DNA of 64,000 nucleotides from Pseudomonas sputi (GTDB taxonomy: Bacteria; Pseudomonadota; Gammaproteobacteria; Pseudomonadales; Pseudomonadaceae). The position numbers and the translations under genes are program-made. Numbering within the stretch: the first letter of the stretch is position 1; every line of letters begins with the position of its first letter. The stretch is from contig NZ_BQHI01000006.1 in the NCBI RefSeq assembly GCF_021603585.1, forward strand, positions 248,001-312,000, read 5' to 3'. Shown here piece by piece: positions 18,249-28,144 of the stretch. The notes under the pieces are model-generated. The model saw only the letters and a list, made by a program, of their open reading frames with translations. It searched no databases and was not told where the DNA came from.

Positions 18249-18291
18249 GGTTCAGCGGCGCGGTCGCTGGCCAGCGTCGCTGAACCTTTTT
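18249..18291 (+). terminator. Rho-independent terminator after the aminotransferase
   Basis: GGTTCAGCG pairs with CGCTGAACC and is followed directly by TTTTT, ten bases after the aminotransferase stop. A textbook intrinsic terminator on the plus strand. Confidence 0.85.
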
Positions 18292-18335
18292 GGCGCACGG
18301 ATTGATGAAACGCATCATCGGAGGCTGTGTACACC

Positions 18336-18992
18336 ATGGGGCTGACTGATTATCGAGCACTGCTCATCGATTGCGATGAAGTCCTGGTTGACCGTGATTC
18401 GGGTGTCTGGACAGCGCTGCAGCCGTTGCTCGACAGCCGGGGCGGGCGCCCGGACAAGGAACAGGTGCTGGGCGAATTTCGCGAGGTGGTGCAGGGGCTC
18501 TATCCGCGCTTTGCCGAACTGGGCTTCAGTGGATTGCTGTGTTTTGCCCATCGCCAGCTGGCCGAGCGCTGGAGCTTGAACGCCAGTTGGGAGGAGGGCA
18601 TGAGTTTCGCGCGCTCTGCTGCCAACTGGTCACTGTTCGAAGACGCGCCGGGAGCGATGCTGTACTTGCGCAAGTTTTATCGCCTGTTGGTCGTGGGTGA
18701 CCGGGATGCCGAGGATCGCGCCGTGTTGTGCGAGCATCTGGGAATTGTGGCCGATGACTTTATTTCGCTGGCCAGCGATCCGCTGCGGGACGAGAACTGG
18801 TTGAATGCCAACGAGCTGAAGCCGCAGCACATACTGCGGGTGACCCGCCCGGCCGCGCGCGGGGGGGCGCTGACCGATGTGTGTCTTATCGGTCGCGAAC
18901 GAGGCAAACAGCCGACCCCATGCGCTGCGGATTATTGCATCAACAGCATGGCTGACCTGGTCGCACAGCATCAGCAGTGTTTACGGCGCTGA
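18336..18992 (+). CDS. HAD family hydrolase
   Basis: A 218-residue HAD-type protein with motif I IDCDEVL (Asp12 and Asp14), which fits a phosphatase-like HAD better than a dehalogenase. The cap region is helical and of the C1 type. I chose the ATG at 18336 because GGAGG lies ten bases before it; the in-frame GTG at 18327 is too close to that site. Its substrate is unknown. It sits between the aminotransferase terminator and the Lrp gene. Confidence 0.75.
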   Translation: MGLTDYRALLIDCDEVLVDRDSGVWTALQPLLDSRGGRPDKEQVLGEFREVVQGLYPRFAELGFSGLLCFAHRQLAERWSLNASWEEGMSFARSAANWSLFEDAPGAMLYLRKFYRLLVVGDRDAEDRAVLCEHLGIVADDFISLASDPLRDENWLNANELKPQHILRVTRPAARGGALTDVCLIGRERGKQPTPCAADYCINSMADLVAQHQQCLRR

Positions 18993-19015
18993 TTTTGCTA
19001 GTAGATTGTCCTACA
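18987..19015. promoter_or_regulatory. Possible autoregulatory site of the Lrp/AsnC gene
   Basis: An imperfect palindrome, TTTGcTAG ... CTACAAA, spans the short gap before the Lrp/AsnC gene. Such AT-flanked palindromes are typical for this regulator family, which usually controls its own promoter. Weak on its own. Confidence 0.35.
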
Positions 19016-19037
19016 AATGGCAGTCAAGAGGTTCGCA

Positions 19038-19526
19038 ATGGAAGGTTTAGTCAAACTGGACCGCATCGACATCAGTATCCTGGTTGAGTTGCAGAGGGAC
19101 GGGCGCATGACCAATGTCAGCCTGGCCGATGCCGTGGGATTGTCGGCCAGCCCCTGTCTGCAACGGGTCAAACGGCTGGAAGCGGCCGGGTACATTTCCA
19201 GCTACAAGGCACACCTGAACCTGGCGAAGATCACCGAATCGGTTACGGTCTTCACCGAAATCACCCTGAGTGACCACAAGCGTGAAGACTTCGCCAAGTT
19301 CGAGTCGAACATTCGGCTGGTGGATGAGGTGCTCGAGTGCCATTTGATCAGCGGTGGCTACGATTATCTGGTGCGTTTCATGACGCGCAGTATTCAGCAC
19401 TATCAGGAAGTGATTGAAAGCCTGCTGGATAAAAACATCGGCATTTCCAAGTACTTCAGCTACATCGTCATCAAATCCCCGGTGCTCAAGGACGGTGTGC
19501 CGTTGCGCAAGTTGTTGCGGCACTGA
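19038..19526 (+). CDS. Lrp/AsnC family transcriptional regulator
   Basis: A 162-residue regulator with an N-terminal winged helix (LDRIDISILVELQRDGRM, then VGLSASPCLQRVKRLEAAGYI) and a C-terminal amino-acid-sensing RAM domain. The ATG at 19038 has AGAGG six bases upstream; the longer frame from 19017 lacks a site. Members of this family act as amino-acid-responsive activators or repressors of neighbouring catabolic genes, so the flanking aminotransferase and aldehyde dehydrogenases are likely targets. Inference only. Confidence 0.92.
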   Translation: MEGLVKLDRIDISILVELQRDGRMTNVSLADAVGLSASPCLQRVKRLEAAGYISSYKAHLNLAKITESVTVFTEITLSDHKREDFAKFESNIRLVDEVLECHLISGGYDYLVRFMTRSIQHYQEVIESLLDKNIGISKYFSYIVIKSPVLKDGVPLRKLLRH

Positions 19527-19554
19527 AGTTCCCTACATCCATCAGGCGCGAACC

Positions 19555-19585
19555 AATAGGGGGACAGCTGACTGTCCCCCATTGT
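19555..19585. terminator. Bidirectional terminator between lrp-like gene and aldehyde dehydrogenase
   Basis: GGGGGACAG-CTGA-CTGTCCCCC forms a perfect 9-base stem between two convergent genes, with A- and T-containing flanks on either side. It can serve both directions. Confidence 0.75.
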
Positions 19586-19588
19586 GTG

Positions 19589-21052
19589 CTAGCCACCAAA
19601 GCCCACGATGGCTTTGGTTTCCAGATATTCCTCAAAGCCGTAGACACCAAATTCACGACCGTTGCCGGATCGTTTGTAGCCACCGAATGGGGCCATGGGA
19701 TTCCAGGCCGGGTGGTTCAGCAGCACTTGTCCGGCGCGGATGCGTGAGGCAACGGCGCGTGCATGATCAAGGTCGCGGGATTGAACGTGGGCGCTCAGTC
19801 CGTACACCGTGTCGTTGGCGATCGCGACAGCCTCATCGAGTGTTTCATAGGCAATGATGCACAGCACTGGCCCGAAGATTTCCTCCTGGGCAATGCGCAT
19901 GCTCGAGTCGACCTCGGAAAAGACAGTCGGTCGGGCATAGAAGCCTGTTTCATGACCAGGCACGCGTCCTGGTCCGCCGCAGACGAGTTTGGCCCCTTCA
20001 CTCAGGCCCGATTCGATCATGGCTTGCACGCGCTTGAACTGGGCCTCATTGGCTATCGGACCAAGTACCGTCTCTTCCGATTGTGGATCCCCCACGATGA
20101 TCGCGTTGGCGGTTGCGGCGGCCAGCGCCTCGACTTCCGCCAGCCTGTCCCTTGGTACGATCATTCTGGTCGGTGCGCTGCAGGATTGCCCGACATTGCG
20201 AAACGCCGTCATCACGCCCAGTGGCACGACGTTGGCGAAGTCGGCATCGGGCAGCAGCACGTTGGGTGACTTGCCGCCCAGCTCCTGAGTGACGCGCTTC
20301 ACTGTTGGGGCGGCTGCCTGTGCGACCAGCGCACCTGCACGGTTTGAACCGGTGATCGAAATCATATCGATATCCGGGTGCGCAGCCATGGCGCCGCCGA
20401 CGTCGGAGCCCGTGCCATTGACCAGATTGAAGACGCCCGGTGGCAGGCCGGCGTCATGCACCAGTTGGGCGAAAAGAAGGGCGCTCAGCGGTGACAGTTC
20501 GCTGGGTTTCAGCACCACTGTGCATCCGGCGGCAATCGCCGGGGCCACTTTGGCGGTGATTTGATACAACGGCCAGTTCCAAGGGGTGATGAGACCGCAG
20601 ACGCCGATGGGTTCGCGCTCAATCGCGGTTGCGCCTTCAATCGTCTGGAATCGATAGGTGGACAGCAGGTCACGGGCAATCCGAACGTGCTCGGCCGCCA
20701 AGGGCACTTGCATCGCTCGGGCGAAACCGATGGCAGCACCCATTTCCTGAGAGAGCGCCTGCGCAAGCGGCTCTTTTCGTTCAAGGATCAGGTCGTAAAT
20801 CTTTCCAAGGAAACCCGCGCGTGCTTCGGCGGAGGTCGCAGACCAGCGAGGAAACGCCGCACGTGCTGCAGCGACGGCCCGATCAACGTCTTCGACCGAT
20901 CCGCTGGCAACCTCGGCAACCACGCTTTCAGTCGCCGGATTGACCACGGGCAAACTGCCAGGCGTTGCCGGCGAACACCAGCCACCGTTGATATAAAACT
21001 GTTGAGCCGAATGCGAATCCACGGCGTGGATATTAGAAGATTGTGTTGTCAT
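19589..21052 (-). CDS. NAD(P)-dependent aldehyde dehydrogenase
   Basis: A 487-residue aldehyde dehydrogenase with catalytic Cys291 (NVGQSCSAPTR) and Glu257 (TQELGGKSP). It belongs to the broad betaine-aldehyde/aldehyde dehydrogenase class rather than the GabD class, so its substrate differs from that of the enzyme at 13.1 kb. AAGGAG precedes the ATG at 21052. It is convergent with the Lrp/AsnC gene and has its own upstream region containing a GTTAAC palindrome. Confidence 0.92.
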   Translation of the reverse strand: MTTQSSNIHAVDSHSAQQFYINGGWCSPATPGSLPVVNPATESVVAEVASGSVEDVDRAVAAARAAFPRWSATSAEARAGFLGKIYDLILERKEPLAQALSQEMGAAIGFARAMQVPLAAEHVRIARDLLSTYRFQTIEGATAIEREPIGVCGLITPWNWPLYQITAKVAPAIAAGCTVVLKPSELSPLSALLFAQLVHDAGLPPGVFNLVNGTGSDVGGAMAAHPDIDMISITGSNRAGALVAQAAAPTVKRVTQELGGKSPNVLLPDADFANVVPLGVMTAFRNVGQSCSAPTRMIVPRDRLAEVEALAAATANAIIVGDPQSEETVLGPIANEAQFKRVQAMIESGLSEGAKLVCGGPGRVPGHETGFYARPTVFSEVDSSMRIAQEEIFGPVLCIIAYETLDEAVAIANDTVYGLSAHVQSRDLDHARAVASRIRAGQVLLNHPAWNPMAPFGGYKRSGNGREFGVYGFEEYLETKAIVGFGG

Positions 21053-21486
21053 CCAACTAGCTCCTTAGAGGACTGATGGTGGCTGTTAACAGCAGGGACG
21101 GAGGGAGGTCAGAGCAACGCCGGGACACCTGTACATACGGTGCCCTGTGGTTTGAATAAGCTAGCAAAAGCACCCAGCCGAAATATGCCGTTCTTGAAGT
21201 CGGCAAGGGATAATCTGCTGTATCTCAGGGGGCTGACGTTATCTCTGTGCGATCGAGCCTTTCAAAGCCGATAGCTAATGCTCAGTGATGCTGAAAACGC
21301 GATGCCCAAATTGGCGATGGAAACCTTGGACACTCATGCACAAGCACTTCGTGATGCGATCATGCGACTTCGACAGTCGTAGGGACTGCTAATGCATGCG
21401 ACGTCTGCGATAATGACGACCCAGTGAAGTGCGAAGGCATGTCGAGTATTCGTCTCGGCATCCGGAATCAGGCTTTGGAGGACTTT
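21053..21486. other. Intergenic region with palindrome GCTGTTAACAGC
   Basis: This 430-base divergent region carries the perfect 12-base palindrome GCTGTTAACAGC at 21082-21093, just upstream of the aldehyde dehydrogenase ribosome site, a good place for a repressor. A 34-codon frame at 21278-21382 has no ribosome site and I do not count it as a gene. Confidence 0.45.
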
Positions 21487-22146
21487 ATGCGTGACATTAT
21501 TGATGGCTTTCTGCGTTTTCAGCGAGAGGTGTATCCACAACGCGTGGAGCTTTTCAAGCAACTCGCGACAGAGCAAAACCCAAAGGCGTTGTTCGTCACC
21601 TGCTCGGACAGTCGTGTAGTGCCTGAACTCCTTACACAGCGCGAACCGGGCGAGTTGTTCGTGATCCGCAACGCCGGCAACATCGTGCCGTCATATGGTC
21701 CTGAACCCGGTGGTGTTTCGGCCACCGTCGAATATGCGGTTGCAGTGCTCGGCGTACGGGACATCGTGATCTGCGGCCACTCGGATTGTGGAGCGATGGG
21801 CGCGATTTCACGCTGCACGTGTCTGGATCATCTTCCGGCAGTTGCCAACTGGCTTCGTCATTCGGACGCCGCGAAAGCGATCAATGCGGCGCATGAGTTC
21901 GACACGCCCCGCGACAAGCTCGATGGCCTTGTTCGTGAAAACGTGATCGCCCAACTGGCAAACCTGCGGACTCATCCATCGGTGGCGCTTGCACTTGAGC
22001 AAGGACGCTTGAATTTGCATGGCTGGGTCTATGACATCGAGGCGGGTTGCATCGATGCGCTGGATGGAGCCACTCGACGCTTCGTTCCTCTTTCCGATTC
22101 ACCGACCACCGTTGCTGTCGCTGCGCGCAACGTTGGGCAGATGTAA
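21487..22146 (+). CDS. Beta-class carbonic anhydrase
   Basis: A 219-residue beta-carbonic anhydrase that interconverts CO2 and bicarbonate. The zinc ligands Cys39 (VTCSDSRV), His98 and Cys101 (CGHSDCGAM) and the Asp41/Arg43 dyad are all present. The ATG at 21487 follows TGGAGG with a five-base gap, so I reject the longer frame from 21424. The gene stands alone; nothing recognisable as cyanase or a SulP transporter follows it. Confidence 0.93.
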   Translation: MRDIIDGFLRFQREVYPQRVELFKQLATEQNPKALFVTCSDSRVVPELLTQREPGELFVIRNAGNIVPSYGPEPGGVSATVEYAVAVLGVRDIVICGHSDCGAMGAISRCTCLDHLPAVANWLRHSDAAKAINAAHEFDTPRDKLDGLVRENVIAQLANLRTHPSVALALEQGRLNLHGWVYDIEAGCIDALDGATRRFVPLSDSPTTVAVAARNVGQM

Positions 22147-22258
22147 CGGCGACAGACAGATCGAAATGGGGAGAGTTTCGTTCCGGGCGATCGGTCCCAG
22201 GCCGAATTAAAGGACCCACCGATGACTCACCATCAACTTCACGACCAAGCCAGCAAAA

Positions 22259-22277
22259 GCCTCCCGTAGAGGGAGGC
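22259..22277 (-). terminator. Short hairpin, possible terminator
   Basis: GCCTCCC-GTAGA-GGGAGGC is a perfect 7-base stem. Read on the minus strand it is followed by TTTT, so it could stop leftward transcription; read on the plus strand it lies 113 bases after the carbonic anhydrase gene. Confidence 0.45.
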
Positions 22278-22312
22278 CTCCTGGGGGCATCGCCGGAACG
22301 CACACCTGGGCA

Positions 22313-22573
22313 CTACCACCAACTCGTGCGTTTATTGTTTTTTGTCTTGTTGTCAAGGCTAGCAATAAGGTCGTATTCATCCATTGATAGAATGTGTAAT
22401 TTATTCTTCAGGACGTAGTATGCGGTAATGTTCGAAAGCAAGCCCGCCGCATCATCAACGTCACCTGCCGCCCTTGCAGCCTCTGAGTCTGGGACGCACC
22501 CCGCAAGCAGGTGACTACCAGTTATGCTTCCAACAGCAATGTCACGAGATGAGCGAGTGGCTAGGGCAACCCG
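22313..22573 (-). pseudogene. Open minus-strand frame without a start, likely gene remnant
   Basis: On the minus strand a frame of 86 codons runs from just after a stop at 22574 to a stop at 22313. It reads like a protein (helical and acidic in the middle, ending in a lysine/asparagine-rich tail) but has no usable start near its beginning. Base composition becomes AT-rich toward the 3' end, unlike the neighbours. I do not recognise the family. It may be the C-terminal remnant of a transferred gene. Confidence 0.3.
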
Positions 22574-22654
22574 TCAGCCATCCGTCCTCAGTGGAGTTAT
22601 GGAGTTGCTGGACGGACTCGGGACAACAATAAGTAGCCACAAGCAAGCGCGAAA

Positions 22655-22696
22655 GCCCTGTCCGGGTATGAACGTCCATTACCCGGACAGGCGGGC
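22655..22696 (-). terminator. Terminator of the DctPQM operon
   Basis: CTGTCCGGGTA and TACCCGGACAG form a perfect 11-base stem with an 11-base loop, directly after the stop of the TRAP large-permease gene in its direction of transcription. The T-run is only three bases. Confidence 0.75.
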
Positions 22697-22697
22697 T

Positions 22698-23981
22698 TCA
22701 ACTCATGCCCAGCCAGTTTGGCAAAAACAGGGAAATCCAAGGCACGTAGGTAATCAGAATCAGGAACAGGAGCAGAATCATTAGCCACGGCATGGCGGCT
22801 CTGATGGTTGCCGGCAGCGTCATCCCCGTCACAGCAGAGGTCACGAACAGGTTCAGACCCACGGGCGGCGTGATCAAGCCGATCTCCAGATTCACCACCA
22901 TAATGATACCCAGGTGAATTGGATCGATACCCAGCTTCATGGCGATGGGGAAGAGGATCGGTGCCAGGATCAGGATGATGGCCGAGGGTTCCATAAAGGC
23001 CCCTGCGATCAACAGCACAATGTTCACCACCAGCAGGAACATCACCGGTGTCAACCCTGCTTCGATCACCCACGCGGTGATCTGTTGCGGTAGCTGCTCA
23101 GTGGTCAAAACGTGCGCGAAGAGCATGGCGTTGGCAATAATGAACATCAGCATGATGCTCAGCTTGGCCGAGTCCAGCAGGACCTTTGGCGTTTCGCGGA
23201 ATGTTAAGTCCTTGTAGACGAACAAGGCGATGAAGGCCGAGTACACGGCCGCCACCGCCGCAGCTTCGGTCGGGGTAAACATCCCGGAGTAGATACCTCC
23301 CAAGATGATTAACATCAGCAGTAGACCCCAGATCGCCTTGCGTGCCGTGCTAAGCCATTCACGGAACGTCGCGCGCGGCATGGCGGGCAGCTTTTTCTTC
23401 ACGGCGACGATGTAGATCGCGACCATCAACGCCAGCCCCAGCAGCAGGCCTGGTAACACGCCCGCCATAAACAGTTTGCCGACAGACGTTTCGGTCGCGG
23501 CTGCGTAGACCACCATGACAATCGAGGGTGGAATCAGGATACCCAAGGTCCCGGCGTTACAGACGATCCCCGCACCGAAGGCCTGCGGATAACCGGAGCG
23601 GACCATGCCGGCAATGGCAATTGAACCCACCGCCGCTACAGTGGCTGGGCTCGATCCGGAAAGGGCAGCGAACAGCATGCACGCCAACACGGCAGCGATA
23701 GCCAGACCACCACGGATATGGCCGACACAGGCATTGGCAAAGTCAATCAGCCGCCGAGCGACGCCACCGGTGGTCATGAAGGCCCCCGCGAGCAGAAAGA
23801 ACGGGATGGCCAGCAGCGTGTAGTGCTCCGACGTCTCGAACAGTTTGATCGCCAGTGAGCGCACGGAGTCCGGGCTGAATAAAACGATGGTCAGTGAGCC
23901 CGATAACCCCAGGGAGATAGCAATGGGAACGCCGATCAACATCAGCACGAACAGTGATGCAAACAGGAAGGCAATGGTCAT
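22698..23981 (-). CDS. dctM: TRAP transporter large permease (DctM)
   Basis: A 427-residue inner-membrane protein with about twelve hydrophobic segments and the DctM landmarks AALSGSSPATVAAVGSI and GILIPPSI. It is the translocating subunit of a sodium-driven TRAP importer. Its ATG overlaps the stop of the small permease gene, so the two are coupled. It is the last gene of the dctP-dctQ-dctM operon. Confidence 0.93.
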   Translation of the reverse strand: MTIAFLFASLFVLMLIGVPIAISLGLSGSLTIVLFSPDSVRSLAIKLFETSEHYTLLAIPFFLLAGAFMTTGGVARRLIDFANACVGHIRGGLAIAAVLACMLFAALSGSSPATVAAVGSIAIAGMVRSGYPQAFGAGIVCNAGTLGILIPPSIVMVVYAAATETSVGKLFMAGVLPGLLLGLALMVAIYIVAVKKKLPAMPRATFREWLSTARKAIWGLLLMLIILGGIYSGMFTPTEAAAVAAVYSAFIALFVYKDLTFRETPKVLLDSAKLSIMLMFIIANAMLFAHVLTTEQLPQQITAWVIEAGLTPVMFLLVVNIVLLIAGAFMEPSAIILILAPILFPIAMKLGIDPIHLGIIMVVNLEIGLITPPVGLNLFVTSAVTGMTLPATIRAAMPWLMILLLFLILITYVPWISLFLPNWLGMS

Positions 23982-24610
23982 GACTTGTCATCCTCGTGTT
24001 CAGTCAATTTCATCGCATCTGCGGCTTCATCGGCCAAGCCCAGGCCGGTCTGCCTGTTTTGCAGGATGCGCACGAGAATTTCAGCGAAACGGATGAAGAC
24101 CAAGGCGAACCCTACGGGGACGATCAACCCGATGTGCCATTGCATGATCCCGTACTGACCCAAGTCTTCGGCACCTATGCGCGCAATCATCAGGGTCTGG
24201 ATCCACCCGAAACTGGCAATGCTGAGCAGTCCGGCATAAGACAGGCAGAAAAGGCACGCGATGATGCCAATGAACCGTTGCACCGGTTTGCTGGCCAGCT
24301 TGACCAGGGCGTCGACGCCGATATGGCCTGCAGTGCGGACGCCGTACGACAACCCAAAAAAAATCAGCCAGCCAAACAAGGCCTTGGTCAGAGAGGTGCT
24401 CCAAGTCATTGCCTGTGCCAGACCCATGACGCCGTCGCCGATGGCGAACAGCGATTCGCTGGCGCCTTCCCAGCTCTCAGCGAGGCGGTAGAACAGGGTG
24501 TAGAGGTTGTTGAGGACAACGTAGACGAATGTTACCAACGTCATTGCGGCCAAAAGGAAGACGATGAAACCTTCCTCAAAGTGTTCCCAGATGCGCCGAA
24601 GAGCATTCAT
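23978..24610 (-). CDS. dctQ: TRAP transporter small permease (DctQ)
   Basis: A 210-residue membrane protein with four main hydrophobic segments and the DctQ pattern around WLIFFGLSYGVRTAGHIGVD. I start it at the ATG at 24610, which has AGGAG nine bases upstream; an in-frame ATG three codons earlier sits directly on that site. It bridges the binding protein and the large permease. Confidence 0.88.
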   Translation of the reverse strand: MNALRRIWEHFEEGFIVFLLAAMTLVTFVYVVLNNLYTLFYRLAESWEGASESLFAIGDGVMGLAQAMTWSTSLTKALFGWLIFFGLSYGVRTAGHIGVDALVKLASKPVQRFIGIIACLFCLSYAGLLSIASFGWIQTLMIARIGAEDLGQYGIMQWHIGLIVPVGFALVFIRFAEILVRILQNRQTGLGLADEAADAMKLTEHEDDKS

Positions 24611-24677
24611 GGATGTCATCTCCTGTAGCGGACGACAGGCAGGTGTTGCCAAGGCGGCAACACTTGCCGACGACCGC

Positions 24678-25751
<1,074 letters not shown>

Positions 25752-25899
25752 CTAGGCAGAAAACTGGAATTTGGAGGGTGATGGCTGAATGTAGTAAGAA
25801 ATCAAGCTCTTCACCTTGGAAATAAACTCTTACAATTGATGTTTAAGCGTGCTGTGAGCGAGTCTTCCGCCCAGACCTAGCGAAGACGCCCATCGTGGT

Positions 25900-26265
25900 G
25901 CTGGGGGAGTAGGGCGGAAGATGACTTTGCACTTGGAGGGGATGGGCATCAAGACAGCTTAGGATCTCTCCAGAACCGATCCATGGATGTTGCGCAAAAA
26001 AATCAGCGTGGTGATCGAAAAGACGGCCCGGGAGTTGGCAGGCACACCTTGCCTTGAACTCGATGAGCCCGACCCACCCAAGCAGGAAATCTGTTGCAGC
26101 CGAATGTTCGGCAAACGTCTCACGGATGTTGCTCCGATCAAAGAGGCCGTAGCAACTTACATGATGCGAGCCACGGAGAAGCTCAGGGCTCAGCAGTCAT
26201 TGTCCAAGAAGATTCGGGTGAGCATTCGTACCGGCATGTTCAATCCGGAGGAAGCCAAATATTGA
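25900..26265 (+). pseudogene. umuC: Relic of umuC (DNA polymerase V catalytic subunit), internal fragment
   Basis: The plus-strand frame through 25921 and 25987 reads as an internal part of UmuC: GVGRKM, LEGMGIKTA, then an in-frame TAG at 25960, then DLSRTDP, IRK-like RKKISVV, EKTARELAG, PPKQEICCSRMFGKR and a run ending FNPEEAKY before a stop at 26263-26265. This corresponds to the helix-hairpin-helix and little-finger regions. The N-terminal catalytic part and the C-terminus are missing. It cannot make a polymerase. Homology is recognised by eye from the family, not by search. Confidence 0.75.
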
Positions 26266-26700
26266 GGGGTTGAACATTTTTCCGTTTTACTTACGACAGG
26301 TCAGGACTGGAAAAACGAGAGGCTACATTGGGTGGGTCCATGGTTCAGGCCGAAATGTTCCGATTTGATTCCGTCAGTGGCCGGATCGCATCTCAGGTAT
26401 CACATGAGCTGTGGTGGGCAACGTGTTGAGGAGGGAATGTTTCCGGTGATGCAACAGGATTCCGTTTTATTTTCAACGCTCACAGACAGAGTGGACGTCA
26501 GAAGCAGTTTTGTCGAATCAAGACCTTGCGATGCTCATGAACATTTCTAACATAGCACCTCGTTTAACATAATATACATTACACGTAACAAGATATTGCG
26601 AAGCACGCCCGGTTGCGCACACCATTTCAATCTCCAGCATCGCTCCCAAAGGATCTCTTTCTTGATGACTGCCGATCCCTCGGTTTGAAAAACGCGGCTC
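26266..26700. other. Intergenic stretch with AT-rich segment
   Basis: No recognisable gene. A 72-codon frame at 26332-26550 has no ribosome site and no resemblance I can name. The segment around 26545-26605 is markedly AT-rich compared with the surroundings, consistent with a scar of past insertions and deletions. Confidence 0.4.
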
Positions 26701-27216
26701 TCAACCTTCACCACGCGTCAGCTTTTCAATCAGTGCTCGATGCTGCGGATACTGTGCTGTGAGCTTTTGTCGATTCCCCATTTCCATATCGGCGAAATCA
26801 AATCCTGGTGAAACCGCTTCGCTGATCAAACCAAACCCGTTCGAGCCATTCAGCAATCTGGAGGCTTTCCAGATTCCGCCCGGTACGTGCAATTGCAGTT
26901 GTTGTCCGGCCAGAATATCGCTGCCCATGACCATCGTCTGCAGTGAACCGTCTGCAAGGATCAGGCTGTATTCGATGGCGTCGCCCAGATGGAAATAATG
27001 CAGGATGTCGGAATGATTGAAATGGAACTGGCCGACTGGCGATTCCGAAGTCAGCAAGTAGTAGATCGACGTCATCAGAAATCGTTGGCCACCTTCGGTT
27101 TCGAGCATGTCCCGATGATCGGCCTGGTAGGTTCTGCGAAAGAAACCCCCTTCGACGTGAGGCTCAAGGTCCAATGCAGCAACCAGATTCGACGCAGTAA
27201 TCAGGCGTGGATTCAT
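26701..27216 (-). CDS. Cupin family protein (DUF985/cupin_5)
   Basis: A 171-residue single-domain cupin. The motifs HFNHSDILHYFHLGD and PGGIWKASRL match the DUF985 group, whose reaction is not established; some relatives bind sugars. The ATG at 27216 has GGAG six bases upstream; the extra upstream frame to 27312 covers an AT-rich promoter with an operator-like palindrome and is not likely translated. It is the only intact-looking gene between the umuC and Bat relics. Confidence 0.85.
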   Translation of the reverse strand: MNPRLITASNLVAALDLEPHVEGGFFRRTYQADHRDMLETEGGQRFLMTSIYYLLTSESPVGQFHFNHSDILHYFHLGDAIEYSLILADGSLQTMVMGSDILAGQQLQLHVPGGIWKASRLLNGSNGFGLISEAVSPGFDFADMEMGNRQKLTAQYPQHRALIEKLTRGEG

Positions 27217-27256
27217 GACCTGCTCCGTGGGAATTAATACATTACGTAATAACTCT

Positions 27257-27274
27257 ACTAAATGGTCGTTTAGT
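27257..27274. promoter_or_regulatory. TetR-type palindrome upstream of the cupin gene
   Basis: ACTAAA-TGGTCG-TTTAGT is an inverted repeat of the size and spacing used by TetR-family repressors. It lies 40-60 bases upstream of the cupin start, with a TTACGTAAT sequence between. No TetR gene is in the window. Confidence 0.45.
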
Positions 27275-27458
27275 TGAGCTATAGAAGGCTTCCTAAAACT
27301 AACTGTTTCCATTAGTTAAAGAATACCCACCTGCACCTGCAAGCCAAACATTGTTCTAACCCACTATCGCGATCATAGCGGAGGTCCTGGCTCGAACCAC
27401 TCCATGTTGTTTTTTTCTTACAGATCGGCTCCCGCGGGTTTAAGGCGCAGATTCGGAC

Positions 27459-27472
27459 CGGGTCATGACCCG
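27459..27472. repeat. 14-base perfect palindrome
   Basis: CGGGTCATGACCCG lies in the gap between the cupin promoter and the truncated DUF58 gene. It may be a hairpin remnant from the deletion that removed the front of the Bat operon. Nothing else recognisable is seen between 27313 and 27567. Confidence 0.3.
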
Positions 27473-27577
27473 CCTCAATTTTTCCGATACACAGGCACTG
27501 ATCAAATTCCTGACCTATCTTTGTTTGCGACGATTCGTTAATGCGCAAGCCTTGAGCCTCCATTTCATAAGGGTATT

Positions 27578-28144
27578 GTGTTCAACGCCGGCGACCGCGT
27601 GGGTGGCCTGGTGTTCAACGACTCCCGTATCGACAGCATTTCACCCTTGCGCAGCCGCAAGCGCGTGGAGGCATTATGCAGTCGTATCGCTGCGCAGAAT
27701 CAGGAGCTTGATGCGTCCAGTCCCGATGCCGAAGATGCCGATCAACTCGACAAGGTTCTGCAGCGTTGCCTGGCGTTGGCCGGCCATGACCACTTGATAT
27801 GCATCGTCAGCGACTTCGCAGGTGCGGGCGAGCGTACGTTGCAACTGATGCGGCAACTGGCAGCACACAATGACGTGATTGCCATGCAAGTCTATGACCC
27901 GATTGCGATAAATCTGCCAACCGACGGCAGGTTGTTGGTAACTCAAGGCGAATTACAGGTGGAGTTGGCGGTGGGCCGCCGTCAGGTGCATCAACCACTG
28001 GGTGACTATCTCGGCGGACGGCTCAAGGATGTTGCCACCCTGCTCCGCCGCAGCCGGGTACCGTTGATGATGTTCAGTACTGCCGAAGAGTCGCTCACTC
28101 AATTGCGGGCAGAGCTGGGCAAACAACCGGGGGGACGACCATGA
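27578..28144 (+). pseudogene. Truncated DUF58 protein (Bat/MoxR operon), C-terminal part
   Basis: About 188 codons reading as the C-terminal 60% of a DUF58 protein, from AGDRVGGLVFND onward (normal length about 310 residues). The N-terminal membrane and basic part is missing, and the homology starts abruptly near 27570. The remaining frame is open and overlaps the next gene start, as in intact operons of this kind. DUF58 proteins work with MoxR ATPases; no moxR gene is present here. Likely non-functional. Confidence 0.75.

Noticed and set aside
21278-21382. 34-codon frame upstream of the carbonic anhydrase
   Set aside because: No ribosome site, very short, and no family resemblance.
26332-26550. 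72-codon plus-strand frame next to the umuC relic
   Set aside because: No ribosome site and no recognisable motif; it sits in scarred intergenic DNA.
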